NCBI GenBank assembly: GCA_002314945.1
Contig: DCHV01000080.1
Location: 10,822 to 74,821, forward strand
DNA from: Prevotellaceae bacterium UBA1743
GTDB lineage: Bacteria; Bacteroidota; Bacteroidia; Bacteroidales; Bacteroidaceae
Direction: 5' to 3'
DNA: 64,000 nt
The notes below the pieces were generated by a model, which made no database searches, was not told the DNA's origin, and was given only the letters and a program-made list of their open reading frames with translations. Both the position numbers and the translations under genes were made by a program. This document shows, in pieces, positions 1 to 9,220 of the stretch (position 1 is its first letter; every line of letters starts with the position of its first letter).

Positions 1-1
1 A

Positions 2-676
2 CTTCGTGCAGTACGTGACAGTGCCGAACATGCAGGCGGTCGTGAGGTATATCTGATATACGAGCCTATGGCAGCTGCCATAGGTGTGGGCATCGATGTG
101 CTTGCTCCTGAAGGCAACATGATCGTGGACATAGGCGGTGGTAGCACGGAGATAGCCGTGATTTCCCTGGGTGGAATAGTTGCCGACCGTAGTTTGCGCG
201 TCGCAGGCGATGAGTTGACGGCCGACATCCAAGAGTACATGTCGCGTCAGCATAACGTAAAGGTGAGTGAGCGTATGGCTGAGCGAATAAAGATCAACGT
301 GGGTGCCGCTCTCTCCGATTTGGGTGATCAGGCGCCAGAAGATTACATCGTATATGGTCCTAACCGTATCACGGCACTTCCCATGAAGGTGGCTGTATGC
401 TATCAGGAGATTGCCCATTGTCTCGAGAAGACCATCGCGAAGATTGAGACAGCTATCCTGGGCGCTCTGGAAGATACTCCTCCTGAATTGTATGCCGACA
501 TCGTACACAATGGTATCTATCTGACAGGTGGAGGAGCTTTGCTGAGAGGATTGGCCAAGCGTCTGACTGATAAAATCAATATTCCCTTCCATGTAGATGA
601 AGATCCATTGCATAGCGTGGCAAACGGAACAAGTATCGCATTGCGCAATATCCAGAATTTCTCATTCCTGATGTAA
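2..676 (+). CDS. mreB: Rod shape-determining protein MreB (5' end outside window)
   Basis: The frame is open from base 2 and reads AVRDSAEHAGGREVYLIYEP before the first Met at base 68, which is the conserved middle of MreB, so the gene enters from the left and only its last 224 residues are present (family about 340). The actin-fold phosphate motif DIGGGSTEIAV and the C-terminal GGGALLRGL are visible. MreB is the membrane-bound actin homologue that positions the elongation machinery for lateral wall synthesis. It is the first visible gene of mreB-mreC-mreD-mrdA-rodA; mreC follows after 4 bases. The identification is secure and only the true start is unknown. Confidence 0.96.
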   Translation, partial: LRAVRDSAEHAGGREVYLIYEPMAAAIGVGIDVLAPEGNMIVDIGGGSTEIAVISLGGIVADRSLRVAGDELTADIQEYMSRQHNVKVSERMAERIKINVGAALSDLGDQAPEDYIVYGPNRITALPMKVAVCYQEIAHCLEKTIAKIETAILGALEDTPPELYADIVHNGIYLTGGGALLRGLAKRLTDKINIPFHVDEDPLHSVANGTSIALRNIQNFSFLM

Positions 677-680
677 AGCT

Positions 681-1523
681 TTGGGCACATTTTTCACAAG
701 AATAGCTCGATATTCCCACTGGGCGGTCTTCCTCTTCTTGGAAATCCTCAGTGGGGTTTTGCTTTTCCGATTCAACCATTACCAGGGCAGTGTATGGTTC
801 ACGCAGGCCAATGCCGTAGCTGGACGTATGCTGGGATGGGAATCGAAAGGACTGGCATTTCTCAATCTCGTGGAGAACAACCATGACCTGACACAGGAGA
901 ACTTGGTTCTTCAGTACAATATCGGAGTGTTACAGGAGGAGCTGACCCGTCTGACACACGACTCATCCTACACGGAACGTGTGCAGAGCAACGTATTGAA
1001 AGGAAAAAAGATTATTTCTGCCAAGGTGATCACCAATAGCATATTGCAGAGAAACAACTACCTGACTATCGACAAAGGAAAAGCTGATGGCGTGGAATTG
1101 GAACGAGGCGTAGTGAGCGGTACGGGTATTGTAGGCATCACGTGCATGGTGAGTGACCATTATTCTGTGGTGCTCCCGATATTGAATAGCAAGTCCAATA
1201 TCAGTTGTCGTTTGCGTGGAACCCATTATTTCGGGTATCTGAAATGGAAAGGCGGCAACCCATTGCATGCATATATGTCGGATGTGCCTCTCCACGCCCA
1301 TTGCAGGGTAGGAGACGTGGTGGAAACAAGTGGTTTCAGTAGTGTATTCCCCCCTGGCATCTTTGTGGGAAAAGTGGTACAGGTACATAGTGCGGATGAT
1401 GGATTGGCCTATCAGTTGGAAGTGCAATTGAGTACTGATCTGGCTCGTGTGCGAGATGTGTGTGTAGTGACAAGTATCAATCAAGCGGAACAGGATTCCA
1501 TAGAATCTCAGATAGAAAAATGA
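681..1523 (+). CDS. mreC: Rod shape-determining protein MreC, TTG start
   Basis: This 280-residue protein has a short cytoplasmic N-terminus, one membrane helix (about residues 14-30), a predicted coiled coil (about 60-100) and the beta-rich periplasmic MreC domain with the conserved pattern VVSGTGIVGI near residue 140. MreC links MreB to the PBP2/RodA synthase. A stop at 669-671 closes the frame, and the first internal Met is at about residue 50, beyond the membrane helix, so TTG at 681, 4 bases after the mreB stop, is the only start that keeps the helix. Its stop overlaps the mreD start as ATGA, suggesting translational coupling. Confidence 0.93.
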   Translation: MGTFFTRIARYSHWAVFLFLEILSGVLLFRFNHYQGSVWFTQANAVAGRMLGWESKGLAFLNLVENNHDLTQENLVLQYNIGVLQEELTRLTHDSSYTERVQSNVLKGKKIISAKVITNSILQRNNYLTIDKGKADGVELERGVVSGTGIVGITCMVSDHYSVVLPILNSKSNISCRLRGTHYFGYLKWKGGNPLHAYMSDVPLHAHCRVGDVVETSGFSSVFPPGIFVGKVVQVHSADDGLAYQLEVQLSTDLARVRDVCVVTSINQAEQDSIESQIEK

Positions 1524-2017
1524 TACAAACGCAATTTGTCCGTTTTCTCCAGATGTGTGGTCTTGTACTGCTTCAGGTATTGATATGCAACCACATTCAT
1601 TTGTTTGGAGTGGCTACGCCACAGGTATATCTTGCTCTACTCTTGTATTTCTCGGCGAACTCTTCGCGTATCAGCATCCTGTTATGGTCTTTTGCCATCG
1701 GATTGGTAGTGGATATATTTGACAATACGCCTGGAATGGCGGCTGCTTCCATGACCTTTGTCGGTTTCATTTTACCCTCCTTGCTACGTTCTATCCAAAC
1801 GAAAGATCGCACGGAGGATACCCGCATCACACTAAGCGAGATGGGGCTGCAACGCTTTTTGGCGTATGTGCTAATTCTATCGCTCATTCATTGTTTTCTC
1901 TATTTCATGCTTGAGGCTTTCACGTTCCAACTGTCTCTGATAACGATACTATCTATCATCGGAAGTACATTGTTGACGGCCCTTTTTGTGCTGTTGTTGG
2001 AATTGTGCAGGTCGTAA
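1520..2017 (+). CDS. mreD: Rod shape-determining protein MreD
   Basis: A 165-residue hydrophobic protein with about five membrane segments, typical of MreD, the inner-membrane partner of MreC. The start at 1520 forms an ATGA overlap with the mreC stop. An upstream in-frame start at 1460 would lie deep inside mreC and adds a polar stretch foreign to the family. The weakly conserved sequence means the call rests mainly on topology, size and position between mreC and mrdA, which is diagnostic. Confidence 0.88.
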   Translation: MIQTQFVRFLQMCGLVLLQVLICNHIHLFGVATPQVYLALLLYFSANSSRISILLWSFAIGLVVDIFDNTPGMAAASMTFVGFILPSLLRSIQTKDRTEDTRITLSEMGLQRFLAYVLILSLIHCFLYFMLEAFTFQLSLITILSIIGSTLLTALFVLLLELCRS

Positions 2018-2038
2018 GGCTTGTTTTTCTTCGTATAG

Positions 2039-3886
2039 ATGAAACGATATCAACTGGAGAAGCGAAAATATGTCATAGGCGGTTTGACTGTGGGCATCGT
2101 CTTGCTATTCTTGGTTCGCCTGTTTTCCATCCAATTGCTGAGTGATGTCTTCCGTCGCGATGCAGACTCTAATGCATTCCTTCGTCAGGTGCAGTTCCCT
2201 TCTCGTGGAGCCATCACAGATCGTCACGGAAAGTTGCTGGTATATAATCAGCCAGCCTATGACATCATGGTAATCATGATGGAGCAGGATGGAATAGATA
2301 CATTGGATTTGTGCGAAACACTGGGTATCACACGACAATGGTATGACCGACGAATGCGCGAGATCAAGGACCGCGTACATAATCCGGGATATAGCCGCTA
2401 CACACAGCAACTGTTTATGAGTCAACTTTCCGTCGAAGAATTTAGCCGTTTTGGAGAGAAATTGTTCCGATTCCCTGGCTTTTACATTCAGAAACGTAGC
2501 ATTCGGCAATATCAATATCCCTATGCAGCTCACATCTTGGGTGATGTGGGTGAAGTAGGTCCCAAAGAAATAAAGGAAGACCCCTATTACCGAAGTGGTG
2601 ATTATGTAGGTACATCGGGTGTCGAACGTAGTTACGAAACGTATTTGAGAGGGGAAAAAGGATGTGAAATCTTGTTGCGTGATGCGCGTGGACGCATCAA
2701 GGGACGGTATCAGAACGGAAATTTCGATGTGGCCCCCATACCAGGACACAATCTGACACTTGGCATCGACTTGGACCTGCAAGCTTTGGGGGAACGTCTG
2801 ATGAAAGGGAAAATGGGAAGTATTGTAGCCATTGAACCGAGTTCGGGGGAGGTGCTTTGCATGGTGTCGAGCCCAACGTATGATCCTCGCGAAATGGTAG
2901 GACGGCAACGAGGGGCTGTCCATCGAAGACTGAGTGCAATCGCACAAAAGCCCTTATTGAATCGTGCCATCATGGGACAATATCCTCCAGGCTCCACTTT
3001 CAAGACAGGACAGGCGCTCACTTTCCTCGAAGAAGGCATCATAGAACCCTCGACTTCATACCCATGTTCCCATGGATTCCACTTTGGCAACTTGACGGTA
3101 GGTTGTCATAGTCATGGTTCTCCATTGCCCCTTCTGCCAGCTATTGCGACTTCATGTAACGGCTATTTCTGTTGGGGACTGTATCACATGTTCAGCAATC
3201 GCAGGAAGTATCCTTCAGTACAAGCCGCCATGACACGATGGAAAGATTACATGGTATCAATGGGCTTCGGCTACAAATTAGGAATAGACTTGCCTGGAGA
3301 AAAAAGAGGAATGATACCCAATGCGGACTTTTATGACAAGGCATATCGTCAATCTTGGAACGGATTGACCGTGATAAGCATCTCTATTGGCCAGGGAGAA
3401 GTGAACCTCACGCCACTGCAGATAGCCAATTTAGGAGCGACAATCGCCAATCGAGGATATTATATCACGCCTCATGTGGTGAAAGAGATACAAGATGTAC
3501 CCTTGGATTCGACGTATCTGAAACGCAACTATACGATGGTGCAACGTTCCAACTATGAAATTGTGGTGCAAGGAATGAGAGGTGCTGTGACAGGAGGTAC
3601 TTGCCGTGCTGCCAACAATCCATGGTACGAGGTGTGCGGAAAAACTGGCACAGCACAGAATCCTCATGGACAGGATCATAGTGCATTCATGGGATTTGCT
3701 CCCAAGGATGATCCAAAGATCGCCATCTGTGTATATGTGGAGAATGGTGGTTTTGGAGCCTATTTCGGTGTCCCTATCGGAGCCTTGATGATGGAACAAT
3801 ACATCAATGGCCATTTGTCACCAGCCAGTGAAGCGAAAGCTGAAGAAATGGAGAATAAATACTTGTACAATCCAGACAAAGAATGA
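2039..3886 (+). CDS. mrdA: Penicillin-binding protein 2 (elongation transpeptidase)
   Basis: A 615-residue class B PBP that crosslinks peptidoglycan during cell elongation together with RodA. An N-terminal membrane anchor (about residues 12-30) precedes the PBP dimerization domain and the transpeptidase domain. Active-site motifs are visible: SxxK as S319-T-F-K322, SxN as S372-C-N374 and KTG at 535-537. Length matches the family. The gene sits 21 bases after mreD and overlaps rodA by ATGA, the usual PBP2-RodA pairing. FtsI in the same window (50222) carries a PASTA domain that is absent here, separating the two paralogues. Confidence 0.95.
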   Translation: MKRYQLEKRKYVIGGLTVGIVLLFLVRLFSIQLLSDVFRRDADSNAFLRQVQFPSRGAITDRHGKLLVYNQPAYDIMVIMMEQDGIDTLDLCETLGITRQWYDRRMREIKDRVHNPGYSRYTQQLFMSQLSVEEFSRFGEKLFRFPGFYIQKRSIRQYQYPYAAHILGDVGEVGPKEIKEDPYYRSGDYVGTSGVERSYETYLRGEKGCEILLRDARGRIKGRYQNGNFDVAPIPGHNLTLGIDLDLQALGERLMKGKMGSIVAIEPSSGEVLCMVSSPTYDPREMVGRQRGAVHRRLSAIAQKPLLNRAIMGQYPPGSTFKTGQALTFLEEGIIEPSTSYPCSHGFHFGNLTVGCHSHGSPLPLLPAIATSCNGYFCWGLYHMFSNRRKYPSVQAAMTRWKDYMVSMGFGYKLGIDLPGEKRGMIPNADFYDKAYRQSWNGLTVISISIGQGEVNLTPLQIANLGATIANRGYYITPHVVKEIQDVPLDSTYLKRNYTMVQRSNYEIVVQGMRGAVTGGTCRAANNPWYEVCGKTGTAQNPHGQDHSAFMGFAPKDDPKIAICVYVENGGFGAYFGVPIGALMMEQYINGHLSPASEAKAEEMENKYLYNPDKE

Positions 3887-5358
3887 GTACATCGAATAGA
3901 AATAACAAAGGGCTTTTCCGTACGTTGGATTGGTATGTCGTAATCATCTACCTGCTTCTGTTGGCGATGGGATGGATGAGCGTGTGCGGTGCCAGTTACG
4001 ATTTCGATCAAACAGGCATGTTCTTCGATCTGAGTTCTCGTTCGGGTATGCAATTGGTGTGGATAGGAAGCTCTTTATTGCTTGCTGGAATTATCTTGGC
4101 AATAGATGATCGTGTGTTGGAGTCTTTTTCCAACATTATCTATATATTTTTTCTTGTATTGCTGGCGATTACTCCTTTGCTGGCACATGACATCAAGGGT
4201 TCCATGTCGTGGATCAAAATCGGTTCGATGAGCATCCAGCCGGCTGAATTCGCCAAATTCGGAACTGCATTGTGTGTAGCCAAGGTGATGTCTGCCCATG
4301 ATTTCAGCCTCAGCCGATGGAGAGATCTGTTTTTGGGAGTGAGTTTGATTATACTTCCGATGCTTCTGATTATTCTGCAAAAGGAGACAGGATCGGCATT
4401 GGTCTATTTGAGTTTCTTCCTCATGCTGTATCGTGAAGGAATGTCGGGAAGTTTCCTGTTTGTCGGAGTGAGTGCCATTGTATATTTCATCGTAGGAGTA
4501 AAATATATGGATGAATTTCTGTGGGGGTTGGAAGAGATAAACCTGGGCCGTTTTCTAACGCTGTTGCTCATATATATATTTACTACAGGAATGATGAAGG
4601 TGTATGGCCAACGTTTTCTATCGGTACGCTATATCTTATGGGGAGGCTTGTTACTGATCGCATCTTCTTTAGTTATTGCCCGATACGTTTACCCTTTTGA
4701 TATCATCTGGGTACAGTTGGCCTTGTGTCTTGGATTGGTTATATATCTATTATATCTGGGCTTTCGCAATCAAAAGTCTCGGTATTTATATATCGCATTA
4801 TTTGCATTAGGCTCGTTGTGCTTTCACTATTCAGTCAACTATGTAATGGAGAATGTCCTTCAGCCTCACCAACAGATGAGAATTCGTGTGTTGTTGGGCA
4901 CCGAAGATGATCCTCGAGGAGCTGGTTATAATGTAATCCAAGCTAAGATAGCTATTGGTTCAGGTGGGTTGAAGGGAAAAGGATTTCTGAATGGCACACA
5001 GACAAAACTGAAATATGTACCAGAGCAGGATACGGATTTCATCTTTTGTACGGTAGGAGAAGAAGAGGGATTTGTAGGTTGCGCAATAGTCCTCCTGCTT
5101 TTTCTTGCTTTGCTCTTGCGTATTATATGGCTCTCAGAACGTCAGCCTTTCGCATTCGGAAGAATATTTGGGTACTGTGTCATGTCAATATTCCTCTTCC
5201 ATTTGTTCATCAATGTGGGGATGGTGCTTGGATTGACACCTGTGATAGGTATTCCTCTTCCGTTTTTCAGCTATGGAGGTTCCTCCTTGTGGGGATTTAC
5301 AATTCTCCTGTTTGTTTTCCTGAGGATTGATGCAGGTCAGAAGCAACGGGAACGCTGA
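3883..5358 (+). CDS. rodA: RodA, SEDS peptidoglycan glycosyltransferase
   Basis: SEDS-family polytopic membrane protein that polymerises lipid II for the elongasome. Family signatures include the early motif QPAEFAKFGTALC (compare QPSEFAKL in FtsW) and the late stretch GIPLPFFSYGGSS. At 491 residues it is more than 100 longer than typical RodA. The extra length is hydrophobic, roughly residues 190-320, and looks like about four added membrane helices; I recall a similar insert in other Bacteroidetes RodA proteins. The start overlaps the mrdA stop as ATGA. The last 62 bases overlap the 3' end of the convergent gldH. Confidence 0.93.
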   Translation: MSTSNRNNKGLFRTLDWYVVIIYLLLLAMGWMSVCGASYDFDQTGMFFDLSSRSGMQLVWIGSSLLLAGIILAIDDRVLESFSNIIYIFFLVLLAITPLLAHDIKGSMSWIKIGSMSIQPAEFAKFGTALCVAKVMSAHDFSLSRWRDLFLGVSLIILPMLLIILQKETGSALVYLSFFLMLYREGMSGSFLFVGVSAIVYFIVGVKYMDEFLWGLEEINLGRFLTLLLIYIFTTGMMKVYGQRFLSVRYILWGGLLLIASSLVIARYVYPFDIIWVQLALCLGLVIYLLYLGFRNQKSRYLYIALFALGSLCFHYSVNYVMENVLQPHQQMRIRVLLGTEDDPRGAGYNVIQAKIAIGSGGLKGKGFLNGTQTKLKYVPEQDTDFIFCTVGEEEGFVGCAIVLLLFLALLLRIIWLSERQPFAFGRIFGYCVMSIFLFHLFINVGMVLGLTPVIGIPLPFFSYGGSSLWGFTILLFVFLRIDAGQKQRER

Positions 5359-5806
5359 CACGCAAACCCATGTCCCTTATGCCAGGAACTGCCTCTCTGA
5401 TCATGACGTGGTAAAGCCGTAGCATCCCATGTTGTCCTTTTTGCATGGTGAACCGAATAGCGGGAACTTCACGTTGGAGCATGCAGTTTCCCGTCCCTAA
5501 TTGCAAACCATTACTGTCGGTCAAATTGATTTCAATGGTATCGCGACAAGAGAATTCCGGTTCATGAAACTTACGTTCCATTACGACCCATAGCGAATGG
5601 TACGGATAACTGCGAGCATAGCGAACTCCGATATCTGCCACCAATTCATGTGTATCGGAGGCTTCTGGTATAATGAAATCCAACGTATCATTCCTTTCCC
5701 ACCCTTCTTCTCCAACAGATAGGTATTGATGGAAAACGACATCTCCCGTACAAGCGCTTACTATCAGGAGAAATGAAAAAAGCCAAAACCTACAACTATT
5801 GCTCAT
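5297..5806 (-). CDS. gldH: GldH-like lipoprotein
   Basis: A 169-residue lipoprotein. The start at 5806 gives a clean signal (FWLFSFLLIVSA) with lipobox cysteine C19; an upstream in-frame start at 5890 would place a Lys/Arg-rich run before it that is only the antisense of the ricT tail. The remaining sequence matches GldH, first found as a gliding-motility lipoprotein in Flavobacterium but retained in non-gliding Bacteroidales, where its role is unclear. It overlaps the 3' end of ricT by 11 bases and is the last gene of metF-holB-ricT-gldH. Its 3' end runs 62 bases into the opposite rodA. Confidence 0.82.
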   Translation of the reverse strand: MSNSCRFWLFSFLLIVSACTGDVVFHQYLSVGEEGWERNDTLDFIIPEASDTHELVADIGVRYARSYPYHSLWVVMERKFHEPEFSCRDTIEINLTDSNGLQLGTGNCMLQREVPAIRFTMQKGQHGMLRLYHVMIREAVPGIRDMGLRVSVPVASDLHQSSGKQTGEL

Positions 5807-6941
5807 TTGGCGTGGATGGGGCGGTTTCTTTTCTTCCGTCCTCTGCCTTTGGCTTGTTCTTTTTCTTCTTCTTTTTCTTCTTCTTGTCAAAGCGGTTGAG
5901 ATCTTCCTGTGTGGCCAAGTCTATTGGTTTCTTTACTTCTTTACGGCCTCCTTCTTCCAGGGACTCTGGTTTCTCTCCATTTTTATTCATTTTGATGATT
6001 TCCAAAGCCCGCGAAGCAGGGATGGTAGCCAGATTGGCAGCCAGTCGCTTGTCGGTGGAATAAGTGACCATCTGGCTGAGGATGTCTGCCTTGAAATAGA
6101 AAAATGTACCATCTTGTGTTTCCAATGCGATATCTCGGGGAGGAAGAAGTCTGCTGGCCTCCACATATTGATCCACCTCATAGTTCATACAACATTTCAA
6201 CTTGGCACATTGACCCGCCAATTTCTGTGGGTTCATGCTCATATCCTGAAAACGTCCAGCAGCCGTGCTTACACTGACGAAATTCTTCATCCAGTTGGAA
6301 CAGCACAATTCGCGTCCACATGGGCCGAATCCGCCAATACGTCCCGCCTCTTGTCGAGCACCGATTTGTTTCATTTCTATTCGTACATGAAAGGTGTCAG
6401 CCAAAACCTTGATGAGTTGACGGAAATCCACACGTTCATCAGCGATATAGTAGAAGATTGCCTTGTTCCCATCCCCCTGATATTCCACGTCGCCAATTTT
6501 CATTTTTAGCCCTAAATCTTTGGCTATCTGCCGGCTTTCTATCATCGTATCATGTTCTCTCGCCTTGGCTTGTTCGTATTTCTCCATATCGTTCGGCTTA
6601 GCAATACGATATACCTGCTTTATTTCATCTGTACTCTTCAGATTAGCTTTCTTCAGCATCTGGGTGGCAAGGCGTCCCGTCATAGTCACAGTGCCAATAT
6701 CGTGACCAGGTGTTGCTTCCACGGCCACCACATCTCCTTTTTGCAGAGGAAGGTTATTCACATTGTGGTAGTATCCTTTGCGAGTATTCTTGAATTGGAC
6801 TTCGACCAAATCCGTCAGCGTATTCTCCTCGGATATGTCTGCCAAATAATCGAAGGCATTCATCTGATTGTAGTGACCTGTGTCACAACCTTTCTTGTCC
6901 AGCCCTCTGCTGGGTCCTCCACATCTATATTCCAAATCCAT
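5796..6941 (-). CDS. ricT: PSP1-domain protein RicT (YaaT-like)
   Basis: This 381-residue protein carries the PSP1 C-terminal domain. Six conserved cysteines occur in two clusters, GPCGRELCC (208, 213, 214) and CAKLKCC (245, 250, 251); in Bacillus the Ric complex uses such cysteines to bind Fe-S clusters. In Bacteroidetes the function is unproven, but the gene is regularly next to holB. The C-terminal about 45 residues are low complexity: an acidic linker followed by nine consecutive lysines, encoded by an AAG/AAA run that could slip. Thirteen bases separate it from holB. Confidence 0.85.
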   Translation of the reverse strand: MDLEYRCGGPSRGLDKKGCDTGHYNQMNAFDYLADISEENTLTDLVEVQFKNTRKGYYHNVNNLPLQKGDVVAVEATPGHDIGTVTMTGRLATQMLKKANLKSTDEIKQVYRIAKPNDMEKYEQAKAREHDTMIESRQIAKDLGLKMKIGDVEYQGDGNKAIFYYIADERVDFRQLIKVLADTFHVRIEMKQIGARQEAGRIGGFGPCGRELCCSNWMKNFVSVSTAAGRFQDMSMNPQKLAGQCAKLKCCMNYEVDQYVEASRLLPPRDIALETQDGTFFYFKADILSQMVTYSTDKRLAANLATIPASRALEIIKMNKNGEKPESLEEGGRKEVKKPIDLATQEDLNRFDKKKKKKKKKNKPKAEDGRKETAPSTPNEQ

Positions 6942-6954
6942 TGTATGCTATGTT

Positions 6955-8079
6955 TTATTGTTTCAATTGTACTATCATCTTCAATGCAAAATCGAAGAAC
7001 ACCATTTTGGCATTGACATTCTGCTCTATATCTCGTTGTGCATCTGCCAACTCGTCCATAATGGTCATTACATTTCTTTCGTTGATGAATTGGGCAAAAT
7101 TCTTACTGAAATCTTTTTCCGCTTCGGTCTCATAGAGAAGTTCTTGCTTACGGAAATTATAGATAAAGTTTTCCCTCAGCAAACGTTGGAAATAAGTCAG
7201 AAGACGTTTCTGTTGTTCACGTCCCATGTCGGCCACAGTATATGACCATTGGCGCATGTCTTTGATTTTACGCATGTAGCTCAGGCGCATCAGTTGCTTG
7301 AATAAGTCGAAGAACAACTGTTCCTCATTTCCGGCCACTATTCTTTTCAATGCTTCTGTATAACTTCCCATCGATACATGAGCCATATCCTCAGCCAATG
7401 CTTTTGGAAGGGCATGTTCTCTGACGAGCGCTTCCACTATTGTCTCTTCTTCCAAAGCGGGAACCTGAATGCGTTGTACACGACTTTGTATGGTACCGAG
7501 AACCATATCTGGGTCTTCGCTTACAAAGAGGAAATGAGTCAATGCAGGCGGCTCTTCGATGAGCTTGAGTAGCCTGTTGGCCATCTCTGTATTCATTCGT
7601 TCAGGAAGCCACATCAATACGACCTTTCTTCCACCTTGGTTTGATTTATACCCCAATTTCCTTTGGATGACATCACTTTCGTACACATAGTGTACAATCT
7701 GTTGATTTTCGGCCTTGATATCTTCCAGCCACATTCTGGTGCTGAAGTATATACTGTTTTTCAACTGTTCCCTCCATTGTGATACGAAGTCATCAGAGAC
7801 AGGCCGGTCGGTACTTTTTTTCTTATAGACAGGGAACGAGAAATGCAGATCGGGATGTCCCCATTCTTGTAGCATCCTGCAACTGGCACATTTACCACAA
7901 GCTTCTCCATCCGTGGGATTCACACACAACAAACTGCTGGCAAAGGATAGGGCCAAAGGAAGTTTTCCTGCTCCTGATGGACCGCAGAACATCAGAGCAT
8001 GAGGCACGCAATTATCTCGCATCATCTGCCGTAGGTGATTCTTCACCTCAACCTGTCCTATTACCTTGTCGAAGGTCAT
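6955..8079 (-). CDS. holB: DNA polymerase III delta' subunit (clamp loader)
   Basis: A 374-residue AAA+ protein of the clamp loader that loads the beta clamp at replication forks. The P-loop region reads GPSGAGKL, with Leu instead of Ser/Thr after the Lys, consistent with delta', which does not hydrolyse ATP. A zinc module is formed by C52, C61, C64 and C67 (CGKCASC). The sensor-type stretch ALTHFLFVSEDP follows. The ATG at 8079 overlaps the metF stop by 4 bases, and ricT follows 13 bases after its stop, so it is translated within the metF-holB-ricT-gldH operon. Confidence 0.92.
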   Translation of the reverse strand: MTFDKVIGQVEVKNHLRQMMRDNCVPHALMFCGPSGAGKLPLALSFASSLLCVNPTDGEACGKCASCRMLQEWGHPDLHFSFPVYKKKSTDRPVSDDFVSQWREQLKNSIYFSTRMWLEDIKAENQQIVHYVYESDVIQRKLGYKSNQGGRKVVLMWLPERMNTEMANRLLKLIEEPPALTHFLFVSEDPDMVLGTIQSRVQRIQVPALEEETIVEALVREHALPKALAEDMAHVSMGSYTEALKRIVAGNEEQLFFDLFKQLMRLSYMRKIKDMRQWSYTVADMGREQQKRLLTYFQRLLRENFIYNFRKQELLYETEAEKDFSKNFAQFINERNVMTIMDELADAQRDIEQNVNAKMVFFDFALKMIVQLKQ

Positions 8080-9032
8080 CCGTATATTGACTTTGCTATT
8101 TTTGCAATACTATCGACGGCACTTACTGTATAGAAATGTAAGCTTGGCACTCCGTACGCAATCAGTTCCCGACATTGTTCCACAGCCCATTCAATGCCTA
8201 CTTCCTTTACCTTCTCATCCGTATCGCATTTCTGCAACTCATGGTAGAGTTCTTCGGGAAGATCACAGTGGAATGTCTTGGGTACCACAGTTATCTGGCT
8301 CAACTTGGACAGAGGCTTGATGCCAGGGATGATGGGAATATGAACGCCAGATGCTTGTGCCTTTTGCACGAATTCGAAGTATTTACGATTGTCATAAAAC
8401 AATTGGGTTACCGCATACTTTGCGCCCAATTCGGCTTTCTTCTTCAGTACCTGTATATCGCTCTCCAGATTGGCTGCCTCCTCATGCTTTTCAGGGTAGC
8501 AAGCAACTCCATATTCAAAGGGAACTCCAGGCACCTTGATAGGGCTTCCATCCCAGAAATAACCTTCATTGAAGCGATTGATCTGTTCAATCAGTCCTGT
8601 GGCATGATTCGGCCCATCTCCGGTGGGAGTGAAAGTACTATCCTCTTTGGCCTTATCCCCACGTAAGACCAACAAATCGTTGATACCCAAAAATTGGAGA
8701 TCGAGAAGCATGTATTCCAAGTCTTCACGATTGTTGCCGCTGCACACGATATGAGGAACTACAGGAATGCCATATTTCTGTTGTATGGAGGCTGCGATAG
8801 CGATGGTACCCGGACGACGGCGGATACGTTGCCGTTGCACCAGCCCGTCCCCCATCTCTTTATATACATACTCGCTTCGGTGTGTCGTGATGTTGATGTA
8901 ACTGGGGTCAAATATGCGCAATTGTTCGATAGTACTGAACAAACCATCCGTACCATTCCCCTTTATGGGAGGAAGTACTTCGAAGGAAAAGGCTGTACCC
9001 TTCTTTTTGCTGATTATTTCCGTTACGTTCAT
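8076..9032 (-). CDS. metF: 5,10-methylenetetrahydrofolate reductase
   Basis: A 318-residue FAD-dependent TIM barrel that reduces 5,10-methylene-THF to 5-methyl-THF for methionine synthesis. The N-terminal FSFEVLPP matches the MTHFR segment carrying the catalytic Glu, and VLRGDKAKE and QLFYDNRKYFEF are family signatures. The ATG at 9032 is preferred over a TTG one codon upstream. It heads the leftward operon; its stop overlaps the holB start. It is divergent from glmM across a 188 bp gap. I found no convincing -33/-7 pair for metF there. Confidence 0.94.
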   Translation of the reverse strand: MNVTEIISKKKGTAFSFEVLPPIKGNGTDGLFSTIEQLRIFDPSYINITTHRSEYVYKEMGDGLVQRQRIRRRPGTIAIAASIQQKYGIPVVPHIVCSGNNREDLEYMLLDLQFLGINDLLVLRGDKAKEDSTFTPTGDGPNHATGLIEQINRFNEGYFWDGSPIKVPGVPFEYGVACYPEKHEEAANLESDIQVLKKKAELGAKYAVTQLFYDNRKYFEFVQKAQASGVHIPIIPGIKPLSKLSQITVVPKTFHCDLPEELYHELQKCDTDEKVKEVGIEWAVEQCRELIAYGVPSLHFYTVSAVDSIAKIAKSIYG

Positions 9033-9163
9033 CAAGAAAATATTTTTGGGGTGTAAAATTAAAGAATATTATACAATGGCGCAAGAGAATTAGGTAAAAA
9101 TGGAATTATTATCTCTCCTTTTTAATAAAAATGTCAATCTGAAGAAATTATTTTCGTGTACAC

Positions 9164-9194
9164 TTTGAAAGAAACATAATATGCCGTACCTTTG
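9164..9194 (+). promoter_or_regulatory. Promoter of glmM-nagA
   Basis: TTTG at 9164-9167, a 19 bp spacer and TACCTTTG at 9187-9194 match the primary sigma factor consensus of Bacteroidetes (TTTG, 19-21 bp, TAnnTTTG). Transcription would start near 9201, giving a leader of about 20 bases before the ATG at 9221. Confidence 0.75.
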
Positions 9195-9220
9195 CCTACT
9201 TAAAATAACGACATTGAAGA

